The notes: generated by a model from the letters alone, not told the origin. A stretch of DNA of 36,335 bases from Pseudomonadota bacterium (GCA_005777235.1 SXND01000246.1:1-36335); one strand, 5' to 3'; shown: positions 17,492 to 25,811, counted from the stretch's first letter. A program made the numbers and translations.

Positions 17492-18705
17492 GGCAGCCCT
17501 CGATACAGCGTCCACCAGCGCTGCATCATCGGGAAACGAAACTGCAGGGTCGAGGTGCCCGGTAGCTGGTGCAGGTAATGATCCCGCTGCAGCAGACGCA
17601 TCAGGGTGCGCAAGGCTTCGCTCTGCAGCGCCGGTCGGTCGCCACTGTGGAGGAGAGAGGGCAGGCCGTTCAACACCTCGCTGATACTGACAGGGGCGTC
17701 GTGCCGCGCCAGGAGATCGAGGATTTCCCGCGCCAGCCCGGCGCGCTCCTTGCCGTAATAGGCATCGAGTCGGGTATCGTAATGCTGCAAATCAAGTCGG
17801 TTGTGGTCATCGACGAGCAAGGCATCCAGGAGCGTCGGTACCCGCTGTGGATCAGCCAGAGAACCATGTGCCATGCCATCAACCAAGTGATGGATGACAA
17901 AGGGCAGACCATCGCTAAGGGTTGCCACGCTCAACGCCGTCGCGGCCAGGTCAGCACCGCTGATGCCTTTGCCACGCATGAGGCGGCGCGCTAATTCTGT
18001 GGCCTTCTCCTGGGTAAGTGGCTGCAGATCAACGGTATACATATCGTTGACGGGCTCATTGATATAACCGGTGTTTTGCAAAGTAGACACCACATGATGC
18101 AGGCCAATCGAGCCGGTGTAGACCATGCGCAGTCGCGGAAAGCTCTGCCGGTGCTGTCGTAAACCATCCAGTAAGGCAATTGCCTGTTCCTCGCCTTGCT
18201 GACGGTGGATTTTCTGGAGCATCCATGGCACTTCATCCCAGAAAAAGACGAAGGTCTTATCCGGATTCCGGGTGTGGAGTTCGGTGAACAGCATGCCCAG
18301 TGCGTCTTGCCAATGCGCCTGAGCGGCTTCAGGCAAACGGATCACTCCACCGATTTCGATACCACCCAGAGACTTGAACAGGTTGCGGAATCCTTCCGAA
18401 GCGGTGCGATTCTGCCGTAGCGTTTGTTCGATGTCCTGGGCGATACACTCGACGAACTGCACGGGGCTGTTGAGTCCTTCCACATCGCGATAGAATGCGA
18501 GGATGTCGGTTGGCGCTGCGGCGGACATTTTCTTGATGATCGACGTTTTCCCGAGACGCCGTTCGCTGGTGATGACGAGGCTTTGGCGTTGCAGTCTTGC
18601 CCAGAGTTCTGTAATCAGCTCGTCCCGACCCACGACATGGGATGGGTCCAGGGTTCCTCCAGGATTGACTGGCAAACCTTGCTCGTTGGATGGGTTCCGG
18701 GCCAT
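17488..18705 (-). CDS. AAA/ORC-like ATPase, first gene of a two-ATPase operon
   Basis: A 405-residue P-loop ATPase. VVGRDELITELWARL (from about 24) is the usual entry of the AAA_16/ORC-CDC6-like group. Walker A is degenerate but functional-looking (TSERRLGKTS, 46-55). Walker B is TFVFFWDEVPWML (152-163) with D157-E158, and sensor-like MVYTGSIGLHHV follows. The C-terminal third carries a winged-helix-like segment (ILDLLARHDAPVSISEVLNG). Its 3' end overlaps the AAA-TPR gene by four bases. The start at 18705 follows GGGAG. Two overlapping palindromes lie 30 bp upstream. The pair probably forms one complex; its target is unknown. Confidence 0.85.
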   Translation of the reverse strand: MARNPSNEQGLPVNPGGTLDPSHVVGRDELITELWARLQRQSLVITSERRLGKTSIIKKMSAAAPTDILAFYRDVEGLNSPVQFVECIAQDIEQTLRQNRTASEGFRNLFKSLGGIEIGGVIRLPEAAQAHWQDALGMLFTELHTRNPDKTFVFFWDEVPWMLQKIHRQQGEEQAIALLDGLRQHRQSFPRLRMVYTGSIGLHHVVSTLQNTGYINEPVNDMYTVDLQPLTQEKATELARRLMRGKGISGADLAATALSVATLSDGLPFVIHHLVDGMAHGSLADPQRVPTLLDALLVDDHNRLDLQHYDTRLDAYYGKERAGLAREILDLLARHDAPVSISEVLNGLPSLLHSGDRPALQSEALRTLMRLLQRDHYLHQLPGTSTLQFRFPMMQRWWTLYRGLP

Positions 18706-18734
18706 GCTTTACTCCCGCATTGATGTTTGTCAAC

Positions 18735-18770
18735 GTACATCATAATAGATGTACATCATAATAGATGTAC
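18735..18770. promoter_or_regulatory. Double overlapping operator for the ATPase operon
   Basis: GTACATC-ATAATA-GATGTAC occurs twice, at 18735-18754 and 18751-18770, sharing the central GTAC. A 16-bp period carries two copies plus a third partial copy. TATTAT/TATGAT -10-like words on the minus strand lie inside, so a bound dimer would cover the promoter 30 bp before the ATPase start. No regulator gene is adjacent. Confidence 0.6.
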
Positions 18771-18942
18771 ATTATTTTTCATAGATATTTTTTATGGAGT
18801 TCGTGTGGCCATGTCCCATGGCCTAGTGGCGCCTCTGGGTATACGGCACGCCTTCCCGAAAAACGCCAGGCCAGTCATAAGTGAGTCACATGACGATGAG
18901 GTGTTGCCTGAGATGGTCAGAGATATTCGCCCAATGGCTACC

Positions 18943-19054
18943 GGCTAAGATCCTATCCCAGTAGGGGCCACTGGTCGGTCGCCCCTACGATGCGGACGGG
19001 CGCATCGGACTTGAGGCGAACCTTGGGGTGGCCTAGCGGGATAGGCTTTTAGAC
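18943..19054. mobile_element. 112-bp TIR element with internal hairpin (MITE-like)
   Basis: Imperfect 17-bp terminal inverted repeats (18943-18959 and 19038-19054, about 13 matches, sharing the CCTATCCC core) enclose GTAGGGGC ... GCCCCTAC (18961-18988), a REP-like hairpin. It fills most of the gap between the ATPase operon and the kinase gene. The rest of 18771-18942 shows nothing recognisable. Confidence 0.5.
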
Positions 19055-19078
19055 GTGGGGAAAAATGGAAAAACGGGG

Positions 19079-20323
19079 TCAACGCAAGATCACCTCAAAG
19101 CACGTCCCACCCCCCTCCCGTGGCCGACACCAGACCTCACCCCCGTGATGGCGGGCAATCTGGCGCACCAGGGCCAGCCCCAGACCAACGCCACTATCCT
19201 GCGGCTCGTGCAGGCCCACTGGTCGATAAAACGGCGCAAAGATCCGTTCCCGTTCCGCCGCGGGGATGCCAGGACCACGGTCCAGCACGCGCAGGCAGGC
19301 CCCGTGCGGTGGCAGGACCGTGACTGAGGCCTCAATTGGCAGGCCGTGGGCATAGCGCCGGGCATTCTCCAACAGATTACGCAGCAGGCGGCGCAGCAGG
19401 CGGCGGTCGCCCTGGATGCACACCGGGTCGCCACGGACCTCCGCGTCCGTGCGGGCGGCTTCCTCGGCCACGAGTGCCAGGACATCGACTTCTTCCGTCT
19501 GCCCGAGGTGGTCGAGCGTCTGCAAACGGCTGGCAAGTAGCAGCTCGCCGATCAGCTCATCCAGCTCGGTCACATCGTGGGCGAGCTGGCCCTGTAAATC
19601 GGGGCGCTCTCCGGACGGCAACAGTGCGAGGGCCATGCGCATGCGGGTCAATGGCGACCGGAGTTCATGCGACACACTGGCAAGCAGGGTGCGCTGGGCC
19701 TGGACGAGGTGTTGGATACGGTCCGCCGCGGCGTTAAAGCCCTCAGCCAGGTGGGCAATTTCGTCGTGGCCCTCCACCGCGACACGCGTCGCCAGATTCC
19801 CGGCGCCGAAGGCTTCCACCTGGTGTTGCAGGCGTTCCAGGCGCCGCGTCAGGCGGCGCACTAGCGGGTAGGCCCCCAACGTCATGGCCACGGCCAGGAG
19901 GCCCAGGGCGACGAGCCAGCCCACGGCGCGAGGACGCTGCCAATGGGCCAGCAGCCAACGGCCGTCCGGCAAGACAAGCGCCAGGTAGGGACCGATACCG
20001 CGCGCATGCCGCCAGCTACTGTGCGTCCAAGGGGGTGGGGGAGGCGGGAGAGGCGGGCCAGTGGCGGCCAGCAACGTGCCCGTGCCGGTATACACCGTCA
20101 GAGAGGCCGGTACGAGCCCGCTCAGGCGGGTGAGGACCGTGTGCAGCTCCGCCACCGGGCGTTCTGGACCCGGCAAGAGTTCGCTCAGCAGCGTCCCCAG
20201 ACCGTGGAGAGCCGGCTCCTGGGAGTCGCTGGGGCGCAACCACCAGACCGTGGACACGAGGATGACGAACAGCAGTAAAATACCAAGAAACGTGACGTAG
20301 ATTTGCAGCGACAGCCGACGCAT
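19079..20323 (-). CDS. Sensor histidine kinase (CpxA/BaeS-like)
   Basis: Inner-membrane kinase of about 414 residues that senses an envelope signal and phosphorylates the adjacent regulator. One TM helix sits at the N-terminus (IYVTFLGILLLFVILVSTVWWL), then a periplasmic loop with a run of eight prolines, a second TM (VGWLVALGLLAVAMTLGAYP) and HAMP. HisKA follows with the H-box SVSHELRSPLTRM. The ATPase domain has the N-box LLRNLLENARRYA, G1 DRGPGIP and G2 GVGLGLALVRQIARHHGG. I chose ATG 20323; an alternative TTG at 20335 overlaps the regulator's stop. All catalytic boxes are intact. Confidence 0.92.
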   Translation of the reverse strand: MRRLSLQIYVTFLGILLLFVILVSTVWWLRPSDSQEPALHGLGTLLSELLPGPERPVAELHTVLTRLSGLVPASLTVYTGTGTLLAATGPPLPPPPPPWTHSSWRHARGIGPYLALVLPDGRWLLAHWQRPRAVGWLVALGLLAVAMTLGAYPLVRRLTRRLERLQHQVEAFGAGNLATRVAVEGHDEIAHLAEGFNAAADRIQHLVQAQRTLLASVSHELRSPLTRMRMALALLPSGERPDLQGQLAHDVTELDELIGELLLASRLQTLDHLGQTEEVDVLALVAEEAARTDAEVRGDPVCIQGDRRLLRRLLRNLLENARRYAHGLPIEASVTVLPPHGACLRVLDRGPGIPAAERERIFAPFYRPVGLHEPQDSGVGLGLALVRQIARHHGGEVWCRPREGGGTCFEVILR

Positions 20324-20331
20324 AGCAGGTC

Positions 20332-21030
20332 TCAATCGTCATCCTGATGCCTGGCAAACACGTAGCCGACATTGCGCACGGTGATGACACGGCGTGGATG
20401 TTTGGGATCGTCTTCGATTAAGGCCCGAATACGCGCAACATGTACGTCAATGCTGCGATCAAAGGCCTCGAGCTCCTCGCCGCGCACGTGGTTCAGCAGC
20501 GTCTCGCGGGACAGTACCCGCCCAGCGTTGAGGGCCAGGGCGCACAGGAGATCAAACTGATAGCTGGTGAGGCGTCGTTCTTCGCCACCAAGGTGGACCA
20601 GGCGTGCCTGGCGATCGATTTCCAGGCGCCCGAAGCGCAGACTGGCTAGGCGGGCGGTCCTGCTCGGCTGGCTGCGTCGCAAGATGGCCCGCAACCGTGC
20701 CAGTAATTCCCGTGGGTGAAAGGGTTTGGGGAGATAGTCATCGGCACCCAGTTCCAAGCCGATGATGCGATCCAGTTCATCGCCCCGGGCGGTGAGCATG
20801 AGCAGGGGGATATCCGACTCGGCGCGGATGCGGCGGCAGACCTCGAAACCATCGAGATCGGGCAGCATGATGTCGAGGATGAGGGCCGCAAAGCCTCCCT
20901 GCCGCAGCACGGTTAACCCCTCCAGCGCGGTGGGACGTGTGGTGACGTCGAGACTGAGCGGACGCAGGTATTCTACCACCATGGCCGCGAGTGTCGCATC
21001 GTCTTCGATCATTAAGACGCGCTCAGACAT
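20332..21030 (-). CDS. OmpR/PhoB-family response regulator
   Basis: A 232-residue DNA-binding regulator. The receiver domain has the acidic pair E9-D10-D11, phosphoacceptor D53 (LILDIMLPDLDGFEV), the LTARG threonine and the KPF lysine. The winged-helix output domain follows from about 135, with YQFDLLCALALNAGRVLSRE and the recognition segment RSIDVHVARIRALIEDD, ending in the VRNVGYVF hairpin. The frame is open to 21177, but homology starts at 21030, preceded by GGATGAGGG. It is coupled to the kinase and lies downstream of an LTXXQ protein gene, so a Cpx-like stress circuit is likely. Confidence 0.95.
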   Translation of the reverse strand: MSERVLMIEDDATLAAMVVEYLRPLSLDVTTRPTALEGLTVLRQGGFAALILDIMLPDLDGFEVCRRIRAESDIPLLMLTARGDELDRIIGLELGADDYLPKPFHPRELLARLRAILRRSQPSRTARLASLRFGRLEIDRQARLVHLGGEERRLTSYQFDLLCALALNAGRVLSRETLLNHVRGEELEAFDRSIDVHVARIRALIEDDPKHPRRVITVRNVGYVFARHQDDD

Positions 21031-21052
21031 GCCCTCATCCTTGTACCGTTCC

Positions 21053-21127
21053 CTCAGCCAGCCATGCCTTGTTGGGCTGAAGCCTGATCTACCGTGTCCC
21101 CCTGGGACCGCCGGGCTCCAGCCCGGC
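21053..21127. repeat. REP-like hairpin inside the LTXXQ-regulator gap, first of a cluster
   Basis: Within the gap of 21031-21203, GCCGGGCT-CC-AGCCCGGC (21110-21127) is a perfect 8-bp stem. It is followed by two more hairpins up to 21175. Only the hairpins are recognisable in this gap. Confidence 0.45.
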
Positions 21128-21134
21128 TCCGGAA

Positions 21135-21175
21135 GCCACGCTGGCGCGTGGCGCTCCCCGGGCACACCCGGGAGC
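21135..21175. repeat. Two further adjacent hairpins of the same cluster
   Basis: GCCACGC-TGGC-GCGTGGC (21135-21152) has a 7-bp stem, and 21153-21175 pairs GCTCCC(C)GGG with CCCGGGAGC around CACA, with one bulge. In the operon direction they lie after the LTXXQ gene, so they may attenuate transcription into the regulator genes. Confidence 0.45.
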
Positions 21176-21203
21176 ACTGGGCGTGACTGTCTGCAACGGA
21201 CGG

Positions 21204-21758
21204 CTAGTGATGGAACCGCGCCATCAACGACAGCAGCTCCGTGCGTTGCTCCGGCGTCAGTGTTTCGGCAATCTCGGCCATGGCGTCAACGAGGCGGTTG
21301 GAGGCCGTGTCCAGGAGTTGCACTTCGGCGCTGCGCACCTGCTGTAAGATGTCACGATCAACGGTCGCCTGTCCCAGCGCCTCCAGAAGGGTCTGACGGT
21401 GCTGCTGGTGTTGGGTTTTGACTGGTTCCAAGTCACGGACGGCCTCTTGTACGATCCGCTGCACCTGCTGACGCTGTTCAGCGCTGGCACGAATGCGGCT
21501 TAAGGCCCAATCTGTGGCAAAGGCCATGTGCTCACCCGTCGGGTCGGTCTCGTGCAGACCGTGGCGCTGTTGGTTCCAAGAGCCATGGCCGCCAAATCAC
21601 CTACCAGGGCCATGCGGCGGGTGCGAAAAGGCTGTGATACCTCCAGCTAAAAGACTCCCCACGAGTCCCCCGGTCAGGACGCCGGTGAGAAAGCGCCGTC
21701 GTGACTTCAAGGGCTGGGGCGTGGGGGTACCTGTGATTGGCTCACTCTGCTGACTCAT
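21204..21758 (-). pseudogene. Tat-exported LTXXQ (Spy/CpxP-like) protein interrupted by an in-frame TGA
   Basis: Spy/CpxP-type proteins are periplasmic chaperones or metal-stress sensors. The start MSQQSEPITGTPTPQ (21758, AAGGAG upstream) leads into a twin-arginine signal SRRRFLTG with a hydrophobic core VLTGGLVGSLLAGGITAF. After HPPHGPGR a TGA (21597-21599) interrupts. The same frame continues FGGHGSWNQQRHGLHETDP and then 108 residues of helical protein (MAFATDWALSRIRAS...) with the family motif LTPEQRTEL near the end. One base change restores a full 184-residue protein. It heads the LTXXQ-regulator-kinase set. Sequencing error, recent nonsense mutation or read-through are the options; reinitiation at ATG 21527 would give a cytoplasmic fragment. 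Confidence 0.75.
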
Positions 21759-21826
21759 GGTGTGCTCCTTGCGAGAAACGTTGTGGTCCGTGTACAACGT
21801 CTGTCAGTGTAGGAGCACGCGATGGC

Positions 21827-22597
21827 TCAGATGTGTCGCGCCGGTAAAGTTGTGTAAAGCCGCGCTGCCGCCTGCCTACGCCGCCGTGCCAGCCAGACCA
21901 GCGGCAGGAGACCCGTGCCCAGGAGGAGGAGCCCGGCGGGTTCCGGCACATGCGTGGTAAGCACGGCGGAGAAATGCGAGCCGTCGGCCCGCGCTGAGAA
22001 GGGGCCATCCGACCCCGTAGCTGGGAAGACCCCGGTAGGATCAATGGCAAAATCAATGAACGTGCCCGCCGTGACCGCATACGTGAGCACGCCCTGCACG
22101 CCAACACCATCGGCATTGGCGATGAACTGGGTGAACACCTCCAGCCCATCGACAAAGATGCGGCCAGTGATACCACCGCCACCTGAATTGACAACGTTCA
22201 GTTTCCGCAAGTCGAAGGCGATATCCACCAGTCCGGTGACCTCGCTCTGATAGCGCCGCATGGTCCATAGAATGCTGTCCTGCTCCGCTGGGCCAATCCC
22301 TGTGGGGTGTCCACCGAACTGGTCGATGCTGAGGAAGTCGTTATTCTGGGCGCCTACCAGGGCGTCGCTGGCCTCCCAGCGCGCCACATTAAAGGTGTCG
22401 AAGGCCACAAAATTGCCGGGGGTATACGGACTTGCTCCAGCCGCCGTGCGATTGAAGAAGCCGTAGAACCAGTTATCCTGCCCCTGCACATTGGAGAATT
22501 CCAACTGCGAATGGGCCAAAGGCATAGCAGAGGCCGCTCCACACAGCAGCCCGAGAAGCAGTACACCCATCGTAACGTCACGCCACGTTGTTGGCAT
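21827..22597 (-). CDS. PEP-CTERM sorting-domain protein, exported
   Basis: A secreted protein of 256 residues. It has an N-terminal signal peptide (VTMGVLLLGLLCGAASAMP, cleavage probable after ASA) and a Gly/Asn/Asp-rich beta-type body without recognisable enzyme motifs. The C-terminal PEP-CTERM tripartite signal is VPEPAGLLLLGTGLLPLVWL followed by ARRRR. Exosortase would cut at the PEP motif and anchor or release the protein into exopolysaccharide. About 15 residues (QAAARLYTTLPARHI) follow the Arg cluster, which is longer than usual. The second ATG (22597) is preferred since GGAG is 6 nt ahead of it. No exosortase gene is in the window. Confidence 0.88.
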   Translation of the reverse strand: MPTTWRDVTMGVLLLGLLCGAASAMPLAHSQLEFSNVQGQDNWFYGFFNRTAAGASPYTPGNFVAFDTFNVARWEASDALVGAQNNDFLSIDQFGGHPTGIGPAEQDSILWTMRRYQSEVTGLVDIAFDLRKLNVVNSGGGGITGRIFVDGLEVFTQFIANADGVGVQGVLTYAVTAGTFIDFAIDPTGVFPATGSDGPFSARADGSHFSAVLTTHVPEPAGLLLLGTGLLPLVWLARRRRQAAARLYTTLPARHI

Positions 22598-22642
22598 CGT
22601 CATCTCCAGGAGAAGAAGTATGAGATGTGGGTTCAGGATCCC

Positions 22643-23422
22643 TTAGCGCGCCTGCCACTGCGGTGGGCGCTTGTCTGCAAAAGCCCGCGGTCCCTCGACC
22701 GTATCCTCAGAACTCAGCATTGTGAGCGTCTCGGAGTACTGCATGTGCAGCGCAATGTCGAGCGGGTAGCCCAGCCCCATCATGGCGGCTTGCTTACTGG
22801 CCCGCACCGACAGCGGCGCACAGGCCAGGATATCGTTGGCCCACTGCATGACCGTGGGCATGAGATCGGGCAGGGGCACGACAGCGTTGACCACGCCCCA
22901 GCGCTGCGCTTCGTGGGCCGTCATATGGCGCCCCGTCAACATATAGCCCATGGCGATTTTGTGTGGGATCATGCGTGGCAGACGGTGCACCCCACCGGCC
23001 CCAGCGATGAGCCCGACACGCACTTCGGGGAGGCCAAGCTGGGCATGATCGGCAGCGATAATGATGTCGCACGCCAGCGCCATCTCAAAGCCGCCCCCGA
23101 GGGCATAGCCATTCACTGCGGCAATGATGGGCTTGACGCATCCCGTGCGGTTGACAATCCCGCCAAAGCCGCTCTCGGCGGCGCGCACCAGGCCCCGACC
23201 GTGCTCGGCGGTGTATTTGAGATCATTGCCCGCCGAAAAAGCCTTCGCACCGGCTCCCGTCAAAATGCCCACCCACACCTCTGGATCGCGTTCGAAATCG
23301 TTCCAGATGTCATGCAGCTCAAAATGCGCTGGCGGGTGGAGGGCGTTCATGCGCTCGGGCCGATTCAGGGTCACCACAGCAATGCGGCCCTGTTTTTCAT
23401 ACGTGGCGAATTGGTACGCCAT
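22643..23422 (-). CDS. Enoyl-CoA hydratase/isomerase (crotonase) family
   Basis: Acts on CoA thioesters, typically hydrating enoyl-CoA in fatty- or aromatic-acid degradation. It has 259 residues. The oxyanion-hole segments are AFSAGNDLKY (61-70) and NGYALGGGFEMALACD (104-119). E133 in LPEVRVGL is the usual acid/base; the second catalytic Glu position reads GGVHRLPR, so a standard hydratase is not certain. It ends PRAFADKRPPQWQAR, typical of crotonases. The gene lies 52 bp downstream of a DenD-like dehydrogenase and forms a probable operon with it and the acyl-CoA dehydrogenase. Confidence 0.9.
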   Translation of the reverse strand: MAYQFATYEKQGRIAVVTLNRPERMNALHPPAHFELHDIWNDFERDPEVWVGILTGAGAKAFSAGNDLKYTAEHGRGLVRAAESGFGGIVNRTGCVKPIIAAVNGYALGGGFEMALACDIIIAADHAQLGLPEVRVGLIAGAGGVHRLPRMIPHKIAMGYMLTGRHMTAHEAQRWGVVNAVVPLPDLMPTVMQWANDILACAPLSVRASKQAAMMGLGYPLDIALHMQYSETLTMLSSEDTVEGPRAFADKRPPQWQAR

Positions 23423-23474
23423 AGTCTGTCAGCTCCTCTTCGATGATGGGCGCGCCACACACCCAGAATGGCCC

Positions 23475-24470
23475 CTAGAGGCTGGCACGCTGTGCCGGCA
23501 AATCATCTTCAATAAACGCCTGCACGATAGCGTCCATATTCGCATCGGCCTGGAAGCCGAGATTGAGGGAGTGCTGCGAGGTGAACGCCCCAGGCCAACT
23601 GCTGATAATACGCTGGATGTCGGCATCCGGCTGCCAGCGGATGCGTTGCACCGCGTCGGGACCAGCGGCGTGCTGCACCGCCGCCACCATCTCGCTGACC
23701 TGCACAGACAGCCCAGGGACGAGGAGGGAACGGGTATGCGCAAAGGTCGCTGCTGGCAGATTATGGGCTAAAATAAAAGCCTCAATAGCCCGACGGGGCG
23801 AGAGAATAGCCAGGCGGGTGTCTGGGGCCACCGGACACACCGCATCGAGACCGGTGAGCGGTTCCCGGACAATGCTACTGGCAAAAGACGAGGCCGCACG
23901 GTTCGGTCTGCCCGGGCGTACGACGATAGTCGGCAAGCGTACGGCCCGCCCATCGACAAAGCCTTTACGGGAGTAGTCGCTGACTAAAAGCTCACCGATG
24001 GCCTTCTGCGTGCCGTAGGAGTTTTCCGGGGTCTGAGGGGTCGTCTGATCAACCACAGCCGGGAGTGGCCCGCCGAAACTGGCGATGGAACTGGTAAAGA
24101 GCAGGCGCGGCGGGTGTGGCAGCGCCCGGCACGCCTCCAGCACCGCCAGCGTCCCATGCAGGTTAATACGCATCCCCAGGTCAAAATCGGCTTCTGCCGC
24201 CGCACTGACCACGGCGGCAAAGTGGAAGACGCTGGTGGTGTGCGCGTCGATCACCTGCGCCAGTGTGGCCCGGTCGGTGATATCGCCGGCAACGACCTGG
24301 AGGCGTGGATCGTGGCTCAGGGCCGGCTCGGGGGGTGTCGTATCCAGGAGCACCACGGTTTCAATGGGCTCTACGTCCCCGCTGGGCCCAACAAGGGCGC
24401 CGCGTTGGAGGAGAGTCCGTGCGAGACGCCGGCCCAAAAACCCGGCTCCGCCGGTGATCACAACTTGCAT
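23475..24470 (-). CDS. denD: Extended SDR, D-erythronate dehydrogenase (DenD)-like
   Basis: An NAD-dependent epimerase/dehydratase-fold oxidoreductase of 331 residues. The cofactor motif is GGAGFLG (G7, G10, G13), and the catalytic residues are S127/S128, Y152 and K156 (NSYGTQKAIGE). The block KGFVDGRAVRLPTIVVRPGR with PNRAASSFASSIVREPL is diagnostic of the DenD group, which oxidises D-erythronate at C2 in four-carbon acid-sugar catabolism. No partner kinase or isomerase of that pathway is present, so the native substrate may differ. The start 24470 with GGAGCC upstream is chosen over an open frame reaching 24560. Confidence 0.85.
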   Translation of the reverse strand: MQVVITGGAGFLGRRLARTLLQRGALVGPSGDVEPIETVVLLDTTPPEPALSHDPRLQVVAGDITDRATLAQVIDAHTTSVFHFAAVVSAAAEADFDLGMRINLHGTLAVLEACRALPHPPRLLFTSSIASFGGPLPAVVDQTTPQTPENSYGTQKAIGELLVSDYSRKGFVDGRAVRLPTIVVRPGRPNRAASSFASSIVREPLTGLDAVCPVAPDTRLAILSPRRAIEAFILAHNLPAATFAHTRSLLVPGLSVQVSEMVAAVQHAAGPDAVQRIRWQPDADIQRIISSWPGAFTSQHSLNLGFQADANMDAIVQAFIEDDLPAQRASL

Positions 24471-24575
24471 AGCTGGCTCCATCTGAGTGTGTCGGCCAGG
24501 GTACAGGCACGCCGAACCCGCCCATTGGCAGGGCTGCCCTCTAGACCTGGTGTGAGGCATGGGGCTGTACAGTCC

Positions 24576-25712
24576 CTACCAGCCTAGGGCATCGGCCAGA
24601 CAGCGCCGATGATAGCGGGCATCCCCCAAAAAGTGATACAGCGTGCGCGAGCGCTGCGTGTGCAGCGTCAGACCGTACTCACGAATAACGCCGACCCCGG
24701 CATGCACTTCGTGGCCACTATCACAGACTTTTAACGCGGCTTCGCTGGTAACCGCCTTGGCCATGTGCACACTACTGGCGGCGGGCCGACCGGCGTCGAG
24801 CTTCCACAAGGCTTCGTAGGTGGTCCAGCGCGCCGCATCTACGTTGTTGACGATAGTGACAATGTGGTCCTGTACGCGCTGAAAACGGCCAATCGGCTGG
24901 CCAAACTGCACGCGGGTGCGGCTGTAGGCCACGGCCATGTCAAACACCGCCTGGCACGAGCCTACTTGATAGGCGCACAGAATCGGAATCGCCTGCATGA
25001 TCGCCGCCGCCAGCGCCTCCCAGCCTTGTCCGGTGCTGTCGCCGAGGACGGCGCTGGTCGGTACTTGGACATTGGTAAAACGCACCTCGTCCACCTGCGC
25101 CATCCAGCCCGGCAAAGTGCGAATGGTCACACCGGGGGCTTTGGCGTCCACCACCAGCAAGGTGATGCCGCTGCCGGCGCCGTTGTGGGGGGGGGCCGTG
25201 CGCACCGCACAGATCAGGTGTGTGGCCATCTGGGCATCGTGCACGAATAGCTTGGTGCCGTTAAGCGTGTAGGTGTCGCCCCGCAGGCTGGCGCCCATCT
25301 GGACTGTCTCTGGACGCCAACCATAATGCGGCTCCGTCACGGCGAGGCTGAGCACCTGCGCCCCGCTGGCTACCTGCGGCAGGATGTGCTGCTTCTGCGA
25401 CTCGGTGCCACCGTGCAGCACCGTCAAGGCCCCCAGCACGCCCGAGGAAAAATACGGCCCCGCCACTGGCCCACGGCCTAATTCCTCAAACAGCACTGCC
25501 GTGTCCGTACAAGAGCGCCCTTCTCCGCCATAGGCTTCGGGAATGAGAATACCGAGCCAACCCAGATCGGCGACCTTGCGGAACAGCTCCGGCGTCACCC
25601 CAGTCGGGGTGGATTCGAGGGCAATGAGCGTCTCTTTGGGGTATTCCTGCTGGATGAAATCCGCGGTGGCGGCTTTCAAAATCTCCTGTGATTCGGTCAA
25701 TCCCAGATCCAT
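24576..25712 (-). CDS. Acyl-CoA dehydrogenase
   Basis: A FAD-dependent enzyme that introduces an alpha-beta double bond into an acyl-CoA. It has 378 residues. The N-terminal helical domain (MDLGLTESQEILKAATADFI) leads to LGWLGILIPEAYGGEGRS, the beta-barrel with LSLAVTEPHYGWRPE and LFVHDAQMATHLICAVRTA, and the C-terminal helical domain with QPIGRFQRVQDHIV and VHAGVGVIREYGLTLHTQRS. Start 25712 with AAGGA upstream. The usual Glu base position is not certain from the sequence. It is the first gene of the acyl-CoA - DenD - crotonase set; substrate unknown. Confidence 0.92.
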   Translation of the reverse strand: MDLGLTESQEILKAATADFIQQEYPKETLIALESTPTGVTPELFRKVADLGWLGILIPEAYGGEGRSCTDTAVLFEELGRGPVAGPYFSSGVLGALTVLHGGTESQKQHILPQVASGAQVLSLAVTEPHYGWRPETVQMGASLRGDTYTLNGTKLFVHDAQMATHLICAVRTAPPHNGAGSGITLLVVDAKAPGVTIRTLPGWMAQVDEVRFTNVQVPTSAVLGDSTGQGWEALAAAIMQAIPILCAYQVGSCQAVFDMAVAYSRTRVQFGQPIGRFQRVQDHIVTIVNNVDAARWTTYEALWKLDAGRPAASSVHMAKAVTSEAALKVCDSGHEVHAGVGVIREYGLTLHTQRSRTLYHFLGDARYHRRCLADALGW

Positions 25713-25811
25713 CACATTCCTTTCTTGGTACTCCAGCCACACCGCCCCGGTTGGCTGGTGGGGGAAAAAAGGTCGGCCATTCCTATGGCCGATTCCCACT
25801 GAGGCGAAACC

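Noticed and set aside
18727..18948. Plus-strand gene starting inside the double palindrome
   Set aside because: The frame is formed by the repeats (IIIDVHH) and then loses any protein-like character; no homology.
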